A DNA stretch of 64,000 nucleotides, taken from assembly GCF_900114085.1 (NCBI RefSeq), contig NZ_FORU01000015.1, positions 37,882-101,881 on the forward strand, written 5' to 3'. Under the pieces are notes generated by a model, which worked only from the letters and a program-made list of their open reading frames with translations, was not told the DNA's origin and made no database searches. How positions within the stretch are numbered: position 1 is the stretch's first letter; each line of letters opens with the position of its first letter. This DNA comes from Myroides guanonis (GTDB taxonomy: Bacteria > Bacteroidota > Bacteroidia > Flavobacteriales > Flavobacteriaceae). The translations under genes were made by a program, and so were the position numbers. Positions 1-8,723 of the stretch are shown here, piece by piece.

Positions 1-108
1 TTACAAGGTTGTTTAAAAAAGTTACAGGCTATTCGCCCAGTGACTATAGAAAGCATAAGTTTTTATTGTAAACCAGTACCAATATCTAAGTATCAAGACA
101 AGAAAATA

Positions 109-1110
109 ATGAGACAGAAAAATTACCCGATTATATTATTGACAGTACTCTTGGTACTATTTCAAAGTTGTAAGCAAAAGACAACAGAACCTATAACAAG
201 TTCTATTGAACGTAATTATATAGCAACAGATGCTAGAGGAGTTGAAGTGAGTTTGGAGCAACCTGCGCAACGCATTGTTGTTTTATTCGAAGCATTCGTT
301 GATGCTGTTTTTATGTTGGAAGCTCAAGATCGTTTGGTTGGGGTACCCTCTCAGGTTTATTTAACGCCAGATTCTTATGATTTTTTCTCGACACTAAGCC
401 CTGCCTTTGCTGCAAAGGAAATAGCTACTCCTAGTTTTAATGGAAGATCTGTGAACATGGAGACTTTGATGGCATTACAACCCGATTTGGTAGTGACATT
501 TTCACAAGACTTACAAATGATTGAACAAATGGAGGGAATGGGAATCAAAGTATTTTCTATGATAGGTTCCGATATTGATACTACGTTAAAAGAGTTTGAA
601 GGACTTGGAAATTTGTTAGGCAAGTCAGAAAGAGCTAAAATGATTACGGGTTATATGAGAGGAGAAATTAAAAAGATGAACGAACTAATCCCTGAAAAAA
701 AGAAAACAGCTTATTATGTTTGGTCAAGGGGTAGAGTGCTTTCTACTTCAGGAAAAGGTACATTGATGGATGCAGCGATTCGTTTAGCAGGGGTAGAGAA
801 TGCTTGTCCTTTAGAGATGGAGGCGCCCAATATTGGAGTCGAACTATTATATCAATGGAACCCTGATTTGATGATACTTTGGAATACTCCAGTTTCTGAT
901 GTATATGCGCTTAAGGAACTCTCCAAATTACCCGCAGTCGTAAATAAGCAAGTCTTTGAGATGAAACCTATATTTCTTTTTGATCCTCACACGGTAAAAC
1001 AAGTGCTCTTTTCAAAGCAAGTAAAACAATGGGCATATCCTAATTTATATACAAAAGAGACATTTGATAAAGAAGTAGAAGAAGCGAAAAAATTACTTTA
1101 TAATCTCTAG
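109..1110 (+). CDS. ABC transporter periplasmic substrate-binding lipoprotein, siderophore/haem type
   Basis: Seen: an ATG at 109 opens a lipoprotein signal peptide ending in the lipobox LFQSC. The reading frame stays open upstream to the window edge (GTG at 40), but only the start at 109 puts the signal peptide at the N-terminus. The mature part has two lobes: a first with RIVVLFEAFVDAVFML and LQPDLVVTF, and a second with PDLMILWN, the layout of class III (FepB/BtuF/HmuT-like) binding proteins. Context: a TonB receptor starts 30 bases downstream, so the pair probably binds the same iron complex in the periplasm and at the outer membrane. Inference: the ligand is a ferric siderophore or haem. 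Permease and ATPase genes are not in view and may lie upstream of the window. Confidence 0.8.
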   Translation: MRQKNYPIILLTVLLVLFQSCKQKTTEPITSSIERNYIATDARGVEVSLEQPAQRIVVLFEAFVDAVFMLEAQDRLVGVPSQVYLTPDSYDFFSTLSPAFAAKEIATPSFNGRSVNMETLMALQPDLVVTFSQDLQMIEQMEGMGIKVFSMIGSDIDTTLKEFEGLGNLLGKSERAKMITGYMRGEIKKMNELIPEKKKTAYYVWSRGRVLSTSGKGTLMDAAIRLAGVENACPLEMEAPNIGVELLYQWNPDLMILWNTPVSDVYALKELSKLPAVVNKQVFEMKPIFLFDPHTVKQVLFSKQVKQWAYPNLYTKETFDKEVEEAKKLLYNL

Positions 1111-1139
1111 TTTCCTATAAACAAAACAGACCTTAATTT

Positions 1140-3575
1140 ATGAATACAACGAGTTTCTATAGTAAAGCCTTACTGTGGCTTCTTTTTCTATGTGCTCCTG
1201 TTCTAATAGCGCAAAATGAATCTGCAATATGGGGACGTGTCTTTGGGAATAACAATCAGTCTATTGTTGGAGCAACAGTGAGTCTTAATAATAAAGATTT
1301 CACAATCACTAATACCCGTGGAGAGTTTCGATTCGATGTGGAACAACAATTGCCTGTTGAGTTGTCAATAGAGTCTCAAAACTATGTGTCTTATTCGGTT
1401 ACTCTTACAAAATTGAACTACAATTCAGAATATGGGTTTAAAATACAGTTAGTTGAGGAACAATATGAGTTAGATGAGGTTTTGGTAACTGTTCGCCGAG
1501 ATAATTCATATACGACCAATTCTTTAGCTCTGGGCGGAAAGTTTAATGGTCGGTTGAAAGATTTACCACAATCGGTAACCTTGCTTACAAGAGAATTTAT
1601 ACAAGATAAAAATGCATTTCATATAAACGATGTAGTAGAAGACCTTTCTGGTGTAACAATGGCTTCTTCTTATGACGATTTTATAATCCGAGGATTTAAA
1701 AGTGGTTATGAATCAGGAGTGCGTTTAGTAAATGGTTTGCGTTCAGGTTATGGTTATGGAAATGCTTATTACCGTTCACCAATGACTATTAATCTTGAGA
1801 GTATTCAGATTTTAAAAGGACCAGGAGCTTCTTTGTTTGGAGATGTAGTTCCAGGGGGAACTGTAAACATGATAACAAAAAGACCCTTGGAAGAGCATAA
1901 AGGATATGTTGATTTTTCTGTAGGAAGTTTTGATACGTATAGAACGACTATTGATTTGGGCGGACCTTTAGATAAGGACAAAAAAATATTATATCGATTG
2001 AATGCGGGTTATGAAAACTCTAAAACGTTTCGAGATATCAATGAACAAACGAGTTATGCTTTCATGCCATCTTTTACTTTTAGACCTTCTGATAAAACAC
2101 AAGTGGATGTTGATTTGGTTTTTGATAAGTTTGATGGTTATCTAGATAGGGGAATGGGGATACGAAGTAATGATCTTTTTGCATTGCCTCGTTCATTTAC
2201 GCTTAGTCAACCTTCAGATTTTTATAAATCGAGCACTACTTCTTTTTCAGCACGTTTTCAACATAGAATTAATTCAGGATTGAGTATCAACCTTAGTTAT
2301 ATGAAGAGTATTTATAAGGAAGATGTTAACGAACATAGAACACTTAATACCTTTGCAGATGCTCCGAATAACACCATAATGAATTTGCGCTTTTTCGACC
2401 GTCATGGTAGGGATTATACGGACAACGCAGTGGCTTATTTAAAATGGGATTTGTTTGGAGATAAGATAGACCATCACATTGTGGGTGGAGTAGATTATGC
2501 ACAATACAGAGGCGGTAAAGACAATCAATTAAGAGAAGCGAGAAGTAAAAAGGTAGATGGAGAAATAGTGCCACTTACATTTGATTTGTATAACCCCATT
2601 TATGAAATTCAAGATATTTCTAATTATGTGTGGAGACCGCAAGGACAATATCCTTTTTTGAGTCCATATAAAACAACTGGTATCTATGTACAAGATCAGA
2701 TGAGTATTGGCTATCGATTAAAGTTGATAGCGGGAATTCGCCAAGAGTTTTATACATCTGAAACAACTGATAGTAAGGAAAGAAAAACAGCAAATCAAAA
2801 CGTGTTTTTACCGCGTTTAGGAGTAACATATGAGATTAATGATGATGTGAATTACTTTGCGAGTTACTCTCAAGGTTTTGTGCCCGTAGGTGCCAATATG
2901 ATTTTGAATTATAGAGATTACGGTTCAGATTTTGAATTCAAGTCAGAAAAGAGTTATCAAATAGAAACAGGGGTTAAGACTACTTTTTTTAAAAAGCAGT
3001 TGCAAATGGATGTGGCTCTGTTCCATATAGAGCGTCGAGATATGTTGTTGACAACGGGTGCTTTAACAGATGAAGGTTTACCTATATATCGCCAGTCTGG
3101 AAAAGTTATTTCTAGTGGATTGGAATTAGATTTACGAGGTCAGATTACTCAGGAACTACAAATATTAGGAGGTTATACTTTTAATAAAACGGAAGTAAAA
3201 GCTTCTTTGATAAACTCTGAGGTCGGTTTGGGGTTACCAGGTGCACCGAAAAATCTAGCTAATTTGTGGTTGAAATATGTGTTTTCTAAATCTGTTCTAA
3301 AAGGATTGGGTGCGGGATTAGGAGTGTATTATGTCGGAGAAAGGCGTATGGATGCTAGTGTTGGAGTTGACTCTAATGGTGTGGCACTTTGGGATTATTG
3401 GCCAGAATACACCAAATTAAATGCAGCACTTTTTTATCATATAGGTGCATTAAAAGTGGCAGTAAATCTAGATAATGTGTTTGATAAATACTATTACTAC
3501 GGAGGTTTTGACTATACCAGAGCATTTCCCGGGGCACCTAGAAATTTAAAAGTGTCTTTAGGGTATAGTTTTTAA
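1140..3575 (+). CDS. TonB-dependent siderophore-type outer membrane receptor
   Basis: Seen: an 811-residue protein with a signal peptide (residues 1-24, ending LIAQ). A carboxypeptidase-regulatory-like domain lies near residues 28-105 (GATVSLNNKDF, NTRGEFRFDV). The plug begins near residue 130 with DLPQSVTLLTREF and LSGVTM, followed by a long barrel rich in alternating aromatic residues and ending in GYSF. Known: plugs starting DLPQSV belong to FhuA/FoxA-like siderophore receptors rather than SusC proteins. Context: it follows the substrate-binding protein by 30 bases in the same direction, so they probably form one operon. A strong hairpin terminator follows the stop. The exact ligand cannot be read from sequence. 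Confidence 0.88.
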   Translation: MNTTSFYSKALLWLLFLCAPVLIAQNESAIWGRVFGNNNQSIVGATVSLNNKDFTITNTRGEFRFDVEQQLPVELSIESQNYVSYSVTLTKLNYNSEYGFKIQLVEEQYELDEVLVTVRRDNSYTTNSLALGGKFNGRLKDLPQSVTLLTREFIQDKNAFHINDVVEDLSGVTMASSYDDFIIRGFKSGYESGVRLVNGLRSGYGYGNAYYRSPMTINLESIQILKGPGASLFGDVVPGGTVNMITKRPLEEHKGYVDFSVGSFDTYRTTIDLGGPLDKDKKILYRLNAGYENSKTFRDINEQTSYAFMPSFTFRPSDKTQVDVDLVFDKFDGYLDRGMGIRSNDLFALPRSFTLSQPSDFYKSSTTSFSARFQHRINSGLSINLSYMKSIYKEDVNEHRTLNTFADAPNNTIMNLRFFDRHGRDYTDNAVAYLKWDLFGDKIDHHIVGGVDYAQYRGGKDNQLREARSKKVDGEIVPLTFDLYNPIYEIQDISNYVWRPQGQYPFLSPYKTTGIYVQDQMSIGYRLKLIAGIRQEFYTSETTDSKERKTANQNVFLPRLGVTYEINDDVNYFASYSQGFVPVGANMILNYRDYGSDFEFKSEKSYQIETGVKTTFFKKQLQMDVALFHIERRDMLLTTGALTDEGLPIYRQSGKVISSGLELDLRGQITQELQILGGYTFNKTEVKASLINSEVGLGLPGAPKNLANLWLKYVFSKSVLKGLGAGLGVYYVGERRMDASVGVDSNGVALWDYWPEYTKLNAALFYHIGALKVAVNLDNVFDKYYYYGGFDYTRAFPGAPRNLKVSLGYSF

Positions 3576-3578
3576 TTG

Positions 3579-3624
3579 TTACACTTCCTTCTTTTAGATC
3601 TTATGCTAAAAGAGGGAAGTGTAA
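3579..3624. terminator. Bidirectional hairpin terminator
   Basis: Arms TTACACTTCC and GGAAGTGTAA, extended inward by CTTTTAG and CTAAAAG, lie between the convergent receptor gene and the lipoprotein gene at 3638-4630. The hairpin can end transcription from both sides. Confidence 0.75.
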
Positions 3625-3637
3625 GTTATTTAACTAG

Positions 3638-4630
3638 TTATCGAATTTTAAATTTATAAGAAAATTCTAGACTAAGTAAATGTTCATATTGAAATTTAGT
3701 ACTGTGACCAAAAGTGTAAAAAGTCGGTCTATAAATAGCGCCAATATTAAAGTTGTCGAACACTGTAAAGTGTACGGGAATGACAAGACCAATAGCGCTA
3801 TGGGCTCTTTTCTTAGTTTCCATTATAATAAATTGATATTCTTCTTTAAAAACAAATTCCCACATATTTCTTGCAAAGGCAACTCCATAGCCAACAGAAA
3901 ATCGGTTGAATTGATGGTTGTTTGAAAGACTTACAAATACGGAACTTAAAGGCATATTGAGAGTTTCACTTGGATCTTCAGTTATGGGAACTGGATTGTT
4001 ATAATCTTCAACAGCCGATAGTCTTAGACTTAGGAATTGTTTATTGGTATGATAATAGTCTAAACCGGCTGTAAATCCCATCATTCCAACAATGTTTACA
4101 GAACCTTCAAGTTCTGGTTTAAATTTGAAACCATTTACGAAGGGTAAACCTAGGTGTACATATAGATCTCCTTTTTGTCGTGAAAGTTCAGTGCTAAAGT
4201 ATCTTTTGAATCCATTTTCTATTCCCTTAGTAATTCTTTCAGGGGTTATGGTTCTTATAGTATCATTGGTATCCAAAAAAATAGACTTCCTGTAGTAGAA
4301 CCTTTTTGGATTAGTTAAATCCACTGCATAATTAACAGGAGCTAAAATAAATCCGCTTAAATTCACAAACACAAACTTCGGATCCCAAACAGGTTTTACC
4401 TTATAGTTTAGATTTTCCGTTTCTGTAATCAGTTCTAATTCTAATTCTTTTTTAGACCTTTCTACTTCTACTTTTGAGGGTAGGTCATAGATACTGTCAT
4501 ACACTCTAACTTTTGAGTTTGGAGCATTTGAACTAATATTGACTTTATATGTTTTATGATTCAGTACAGTGGAACAAGATGTCAACAGTGTCGTGAGTAT
4601 AATCAATACTAATACGAGGTGTCTTTTCAT
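3638..4630 (-). CDS. Lipoprotein with PEGA-like N-terminus and outer-membrane-like C-terminus, function unknown
   Basis: Seen: a lipoprotein signal ending LLTSC. Residues 25-95 (NISSNAPNSKVRVYDS, followed by a charged repeat-like stretch) resemble PEGA-type surface domains. A strongly hydrophobic or amphipathic second half (FVNLSGFILAPVNYAV, later GMMGFTAGLDYYH, LRLSAV) alternates like beta-strands. It stands alone between a terminator and the metal-transport operon. I do not recognise a specific family; an outer-membrane-associated lipoprotein is the most that can be said. Confidence 0.65.
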   Translation of the reverse strand: MKRHLVLVLIILTTLLTSCSTVLNHKTYKVNISSNAPNSKVRVYDSIYDLPSKVEVERSKKELELELITETENLNYKVKPVWDPKFVFVNLSGFILAPVNYAVDLTNPKRFYYRKSIFLDTNDTIRTITPERITKGIENGFKRYFSTELSRQKGDLYVHLGLPFVNGFKFKPELEGSVNIVGMMGFTAGLDYYHTNKQFLSLRLSAVEDYNNPVPITEDPSETLNMPLSSVFVSLSNNHQFNRFSVGYGVAFARNMWEFVFKEEYQFIIMETKKRAHSAIGLVIPVHFTVFDNFNIGAIYRPTFYTFGHSTKFQYEHLLSLEFSYKFKIR

Positions 4631-4808
4631 GAGTAAGGTATTTCATTTTAGCGGGACAATATAGTGTATTTTTTAAAACATTTAAGATTTTGTTTGGAAA
4701 TATTTTAGAGTAGCTGGTTGTGCTACATCATTTATAGAATTAAGTCGTTAATAATGGTTTTTTGATAAAAAATGTTAATCAAAATGCTTGAAGTTTATAA
4801 TTAGTTTG

Positions 4809-4824
4809 TTACATTAGTGTAACT
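4809..4824. promoter_or_regulatory. Inverted repeat, possible operator of the metal operon
   Basis: GTTACA-TTAG-TGTAAC is a perfect 6-base inverted repeat about 58 bases before the MerTP start, in a spacer with no other structure. Metal-responsive ArsR/SmtB or MerR repressors bind such repeats, but no regulator gene is adjacent, so this is a positional inference. Confidence 0.35.
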
Positions 4825-4881
4825 TTAAATTGTTGGAGGATATGGTTCTAAATTACTTAAATAGTATAACCAACATCAAAA

Positions 4882-5478
4882 ATGAAATCAGAAAAAAAAT
4901 TACTAGGAGCAGGTTTATTATCCGCTTTATTAGCTTCCCTATGCTGTATAACCCCTCTATTAGCACTCATTGCAGGAGGAAGTGGTTTTGCAAGTACATT
5001 CACTTGGCTAGAACCAGCAAGACCATTTTTTATAATTCTTACGATAGGAACCTTAGCTTTCGCATGGTACCAAAAGTTATTTAAATCGAAGGAAGAGATT
5101 GATTGTAACTGTGAGGATTCACGAAAAGAAAGTTTTTTAAGAAGTAAAGCTTTTTTGGGAATTATCAGTGTGTTTGCATTGATAATGTTAGGTTTTCCTT
5201 ATTATTCTTCATCGTTTTATTCCAACACAAATACAAATAAAGAGGTATTGGATGTGAGCTCTTTAAAGAAAAGTCAGTTTACAGTTTTGGGGATGACTTG
5301 TTCTAGCTGTGAAGCTCACGTGAACCACGAGGTAAACAAATTACAGGGTGTGGTGAAAGTTACAACCTCTTATGAAAATAAGAATGCCGTGGTTGAATAC
5401 GATGATTCCTTAACATCTATTAATGAAATTGAGAAAGCTATAGAAAAGACGGGCTATCAAGTAATAGATAAGTTTTAG
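4882..5478 (+). CDS. merTP: MerT-MerP fusion heavy-metal transport protein (MerTP)
   Basis: Seen: a 198-residue protein with three hydrophobic segments in the first 110 residues. A vicinal cysteine pair lies in the first membrane helix (SLCCITPL, C21-C22), as in MerT. A heavy-metal-associated domain begins near residue 130 with GMTCSSC (C140 and C143), as in MerP. Known: MerT/MerP move Hg(II) or related soft metals across the inner membrane; fused MerTP forms are common in Bacteroidota. Context: a GDCCVxC metal-binding protein starts five bases after the stop, so the two are co-transcribed. No mercuric reductase or regulator is adjacent, so the metal is uncertain. Confidence 0.85.
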   Translation: MKSEKKLLGAGLLSALLASLCCITPLLALIAGGSGFASTFTWLEPARPFFIILTIGTLAFAWYQKLFKSKEEIDCNCEDSRKESFLRSKAFLGIISVFALIMLGFPYYSSSFYSNTNTNKEVLDVSSLKKSQFTVLGMTCSSCEAHVNHEVNKLQGVVKVTTSYENKNAVVEYDDSLTSINEIEKAIEKTGYQVIDKF

Positions 5479-5483
5479 TATTT

Positions 5484-5699
5484 ATGAAGTTAGAACTATA
5501 CTCTACCATCGTATGTCCTCAATGTGGATTTTCTAAGACCGAGCAAATGCCTACCGACGCTTGCCAATATTTATATGAATGTGAAGGTTGTAAGAAATTA
5601 CTAAAACCTAAAGAGGGAGATTGTTGTGTTTTTTGTAGTTATGGAACTATAAAATGTCCACCAATCCAAGAATCTGGTGCCTCTTGTAAGACTTGTTAA
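5484..5699 (+). CDS. GDCCVxC-domain small cysteine-rich metal-binding protein
   Basis: Seen: a 71-residue protein with CPQC (C11, C14), a central CEGC pair and the hallmark GDCCVFC (C47, C48, C51), ending in CKTC: a zinc-ribbon-like cysteine array. Known: GDCCVxC proteins are found beside MerTP in Bacteroidota and Proteobacteria metal loci. It lies five bases downstream of merTP and is clearly in the same operon. Inference: a cytoplasmic acceptor or buffer for the imported metal. Confidence 0.85.
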   Translation: MKLELYSTIVCPQCGFSKTEQMPTDACQYLYECEGCKKLLKPKEGDCCVFCSYGTIKCPPIQESGASCKTC

Positions 5700-5936
5700 A
5701 AGTGTAAAAAGAGCTTTGCTCGACGTTTTTTAGGTCGCTTTTTTATTTTAGTGTATTTATTTTTTAAAGTTCTCTTAGTTTTTTAATGATTTGATAGAGT
5801 GTTGCCTGTTCGTAAGATGCTGACAAGGTGTTTTTTAAAGGCGGTAAATGTGTTGTTAATCAGTCTTTGAAAAAGAAATATAATAAATGCTGTAATATAG
5901 TATGAAGTAAATATTTATCCCTAATATTGCACTGTT

Positions 5937-6008
5937 AGTCAAATCTGTTATTTGACTGGCTTTACTCCCTCTGTCAGGCTTCCAATTCTGCTGAGGGAGC
6001 TTTTTTTT
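5937..6008. terminator. Double hairpin with T-run; terminator, possibly the end of a small RNA
   Basis: Two stems follow each other: AGTCAAAT-CTGTT-ATTTGACT (5937-5957), then CTCCCTC (5965-5971) paired with GAGGGAG (5993-5999), followed by nine Ts. The 336-base gap 5700-6035 holds no other convincing gene. The second hairpin can serve the convergent genes on either side. The extra first stem leaves room for a small RNA, but no clear promoter was found. Confidence 0.55.
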
Positions 6009-6035
6009 ATATAAGCTTTAGTTATGAGCTTTCTA

Positions 6036-6491
6036 TTAGATAAAACACTTTTCCATTTGATAGTTTATAAGAGTAATACCTCTTCTTTCCACCTCTTGTT
6101 TCTTAATGACTTTATAACCTCTATTTAAAAAAAATGCTTTTGCTGTTATAGAAGCATGTGTATAAACAGATGATAAAGAGTAAAAGGATTCTAATTCATC
6201 ACACAGTTTACTAGCGATTCCTTGTTTTTGAAAATCTTTGTGCACATACAGCATATCTAAACATCCCAAGGGGTCAATACTCCCAAATCCAACTATATTA
6301 TTCTCTATCATTGCTATTAAGCAACATTGAGAAGAAAGTCTATGATGCCAACTATCTAGGTCAATATCCTCAGGTGCCCAAACATCCAATTGTTCTTGAG
6401 AATAATCATAGATATTTACATGGTGAACAGTATCGTGAAAAAGTTTAGTAATCTGTTGGATGTCTTGAGATTGGTAAGGTCTTATAGTCAT
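6036..6491 (-). CDS. GNAT-family N-acetyltransferase
   Basis: Seen: start chosen at MTIRPYQSQD (ATG at 6491), which matches the usual GNAT opening; the upstream in-frame codons to 6539 look non-coding. The acetyl-CoA-binding motif A is DMLYVHKDFQKQGIASKLCDEL, here cited by its core QKQGIA, and follows strand IVGFGSI. The length of 151 residues is normal. Known: PhnO/ElaA-like GNATs acetylate small amines or proteins. The substrate is not evident. Single gene, convergent with the metal operon. Confidence 0.82.
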   Translation of the reverse strand: MTIRPYQSQDIQQITKLFHDTVHHVNIYDYSQEQLDVWAPEDIDLDSWHHRLSSQCCLIAMIENNIVGFGSIDPLGCLDMLYVHKDFQKQGIASKLCDELESFYSLSSVYTHASITAKAFFLNRGYKVIKKQEVERRGITLINYQMEKCFI

Positions 6492-6648
6492 TATAGCGTT
6501 GAATAAAATTATTGTAGACCGCAAAGATAATCTCTTCACTTTATATGTCAGTTTTGAAAACTTTTTTCTATAAAACTTTTCTTAAGTTAGTAAATGACAA
6601 TATAATTGTAAAATATTTATTTTTGAATAATGACTAATAAGAGAGACA

Positions 6649-7200
6649 ATGAATAAGTTTAAACCTAAGAAAGTTGAATTGAAAAATGGAAAAATTGTTT
6701 TAATAAGACAAGCAACAATTTTAGACGCAGAAAACCTTCTAAATTGTATAAAACAATATGTACCTCAAAGTGATTACATTCCTAAATATGAGCATGAGAT
6801 AACGCTTACTATGAAACAAGAGGAGGATTGGATTAGTTCATTTATTACCAACGATAATTCTTTGCTTTTAGTAGCAGAGTTTGACAATCTAATAATAGGG
6901 AATATTGACTTAACAGGTAGTCGCAGAGAGATTATGGCACACACAGCTGTAATCGGTATGGGAATGCTAGAGGAGTGGCAAAATATTGGTTTAGGAACCA
7001 TGTTGCTATCTTCAATCATTGATTGGGCGAAACAGAATCCAATTTTGGAATTGATTTGGCTACAAGTATATACTGTGAATGTTCTAGGAATGAATCTTTA
7101 TCACAAAATGGGTTTTCAAGAAAATGGTGTTCTTAAAAACTTTTTTAAGCAAGACGGGAGCTACTTTGACAACTTAACAATGTCTATGAGTGTAAAATAA
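6649..7200 (+). CDS. GNAT-family N-acetyltransferase (RimJ/RimL-like)
   Basis: Seen: 183 residues opening with VELKNGKIVLIRQATILDA. The acetyl-CoA motif is represented by EEWQNIGLGTMLL, and a late YHKMGFQENGVLK is typical of RimJ/RimL-type or spermidine-like acetyltransferases. It is transcribed divergently from the GNAT at 6036-6491 and converges with the BtuG-like gene, with a shared terminator at 7202. The substrate is unknown. Confidence 0.82.
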   Translation: MNKFKPKKVELKNGKIVLIRQATILDAENLLNCIKQYVPQSDYIPKYEHEITLTMKQEEDWISSFITNDNSLLLVAEFDNLIIGNIDLTGSRREIMAHTAVIGMGMLEEWQNIGLGTMLLSSIIDWAKQNPILELIWLQVYTVNVLGMNLYHKMGFQENGVLKNFFKQDGSYFDNLTMSMSVK

Positions 7201-7201
7201 C

Positions 7202-7231
7202 AAAGCCGCTATTTAGAGCGGCTTTGGATAA
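7202..7231. terminator. Bidirectional terminator
   Basis: AAAGCCGCT-ATTT-AGAGCGGCTTT forms a nine-pair stem directly after the GNAT stop and before the convergent BtuG-like stop. Confidence 0.8.
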
Positions 7232-7250
7232 TTAAAAAATACAATAGAAA

Positions 7251-8708
7251 TTAGTTTCTAACGTCTATTCTGATTTCTTTTTCAACTGATTTACCATTTG
7301 AATTAGCAATAATCGTCAGTTTTTCTTTTCCTGTAATTCCTTTAGCAGTAACAATTAATGAGTCTTGTTTTATTTCATAAGTAGCTACTTTCGAATCATT
7401 AGATTTAAGTGATTTAATGATTGATACTGATGTATTATCTGCATCTACTACTTTGTCATTTAAAGCAATTGCTATTCGCTGATCTGGTGCAAGTATAACC
7501 TGATTCAATAAAATCTCTGGTGTGTTAGCATCTTCGAAGAATGGCATAGCAGGGAACCAGAAATAGCGGTCGTCATCCGTTCCCCATTCTCCACCTGATC
7601 CATTATCCCCATTTACTACAATGTTCTTCTCTAAACCACCATTGTTATTTACAATATGAACCCAGTTATAACTACCGCTATCTCCCCAACCATCGCGTTT
7701 TACTAGTAGTACTAATTTATCTGTTAAAGGGTCAACTTTTAAAGAAGCTCCGTAAAATCCAAGTTGCATATCTTGATTATCTTTACCTAAGTTATAAAAT
7801 GCAGTGTTTAAGGATTGAGAATCAATATCAAATTTAACAACACCATTCCCTTTTGCCCAATACAATACATTTTGTTGTGTACTAGCAGAAAGGCTTCCAG
7901 CAGTCCAAGCATACCAAGTAGCAGTAATTGGAGCTTCTGTAATATCTACTTCTAAGGTGATTTCTAAGGTGTAAGGGTCGATTTTTATAAGCTTTTTGTT
8001 TGCTCCAACCCAAATGTTACCGTCTTTACTTTGTACCATCATAGCAAAGTCGTTTCCATCAATTAATTTTTCAACCGAATCAGTTTTGGTGTCGATTACA
8101 TAGGTCCCCTTAGATTTGGTAATAGTAAATACATAATCTCCTACACGAACCATGTTCCCAGTTTCACCAGAGATTCCAGCAATGCTTCCTTCCAAGGACA
8201 TAGTTTCAATGTTGAAGATAGAAACACCATTACTTGTAGCTATATATCCTTTTTTAGAAGTTATTCCAACAAATGAACGACCATCTCCTCCAATATCTGT
8301 AAGTAAGGCTTTCTTTTTAAGTGTTTTTGCGTCGGCTACAACTAATCTGTTCTGTTGTTTAGAAATAAGGAAAGTGTTTTCACCGTAGATAGTAGCAAAT
8401 TGAGATGTTAATCCAAGTGTCTCTCCTGGGTTAGCGGCTCTATAAGCTCTGTATAGAACAGAACCATCATTTTTAAAATAGTTCACTGTTCCTAGGTCGT
8501 GTCCAAACCAGTCTTCATTGATTACATAGAATCCTTTCGCTGGAACGGCTAAAGATGCTTTAGAATCCTCAATAATAACAGTGTCGTCATTGATAGTTGG
8601 ATCTTGAGGACCTGCTGGTCTAAGTAAAGAGTTGTCATCTGAAGAACAAGATGCTAAAGCTAGAACAGCCAATATAGGCAGTGAACGTTTAAAAAAGTTT
8701 TGTATCAT
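7251..8708 (-). CDS. Surface lipoprotein, YncE/DUF5074-type beta-propeller, BtuG-like
   Basis: Seen: a lipoprotein signal ending LALASC followed by SSDDN, which fits the S-(D/E)-rich surface-export signal of Bacteroidota. The 485-residue body repeats short beta-strand blocks typical of propellers (YVINEDWFG, LVVADAKTLKKK, GVSIFNIETMSL, YVIDTKTDSV, LIKIDPYTLE). Known: BtuG proteins of Bacteroides are surface propellers that capture cobalamin for BtuB. Context: second gene of an operon led by a cobalamin riboswitch, 15 bases after the surface protein at 8724-9719. This genomic setting supports a corrinoid-capture role. No btuB follows in the window. Confidence 0.72.
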   Translation of the reverse strand: MIQNFFKRSLPILAVLALASCSSDDNSLLRPAGPQDPTINDDTVIIEDSKASLAVPAKGFYVINEDWFGHDLGTVNYFKNDGSVLYRAYRAANPGETLGLTSQFATIYGENTFLISKQQNRLVVADAKTLKKKALLTDIGGDGRSFVGITSKKGYIATSNGVSIFNIETMSLEGSIAGISGETGNMVRVGDYVFTITKSKGTYVIDTKTDSVEKLIDGNDFAMMVQSKDGNIWVGANKKLIKIDPYTLEITLEVDITEAPITATWYAWTAGSLSASTQQNVLYWAKGNGVVKFDIDSQSLNTAFYNLGKDNQDMQLGFYGASLKVDPLTDKLVLLVKRDGWGDSGSYNWVHIVNNNGGLEKNIVVNGDNGSGGEWGTDDDRYFWFPAMPFFEDANTPEILLNQVILAPDQRIAIALNDKVVDADNTSVSIIKSLKSNDSKVATYEIKQDSLIVTAKGITGKEKLTIIANSNGKSVEKEIRIDVRN

Positions 8709-8723
8709 TAGTTTTTATTTGAA

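Noticed and set aside
40..108. Longer start (GTG at 40) for the substrate-binding protein
   Set aside because: It would put 23 polar residues before the signal peptide; the ATG at 109 gives a normal lipoprotein signal.
1..3575. First two genes as the BtuF-BtuB partners of the cobalamin operon
   Set aside because: The receptor plug (DLPQSV...) is of siderophore type and no riboswitch precedes these genes in the window.
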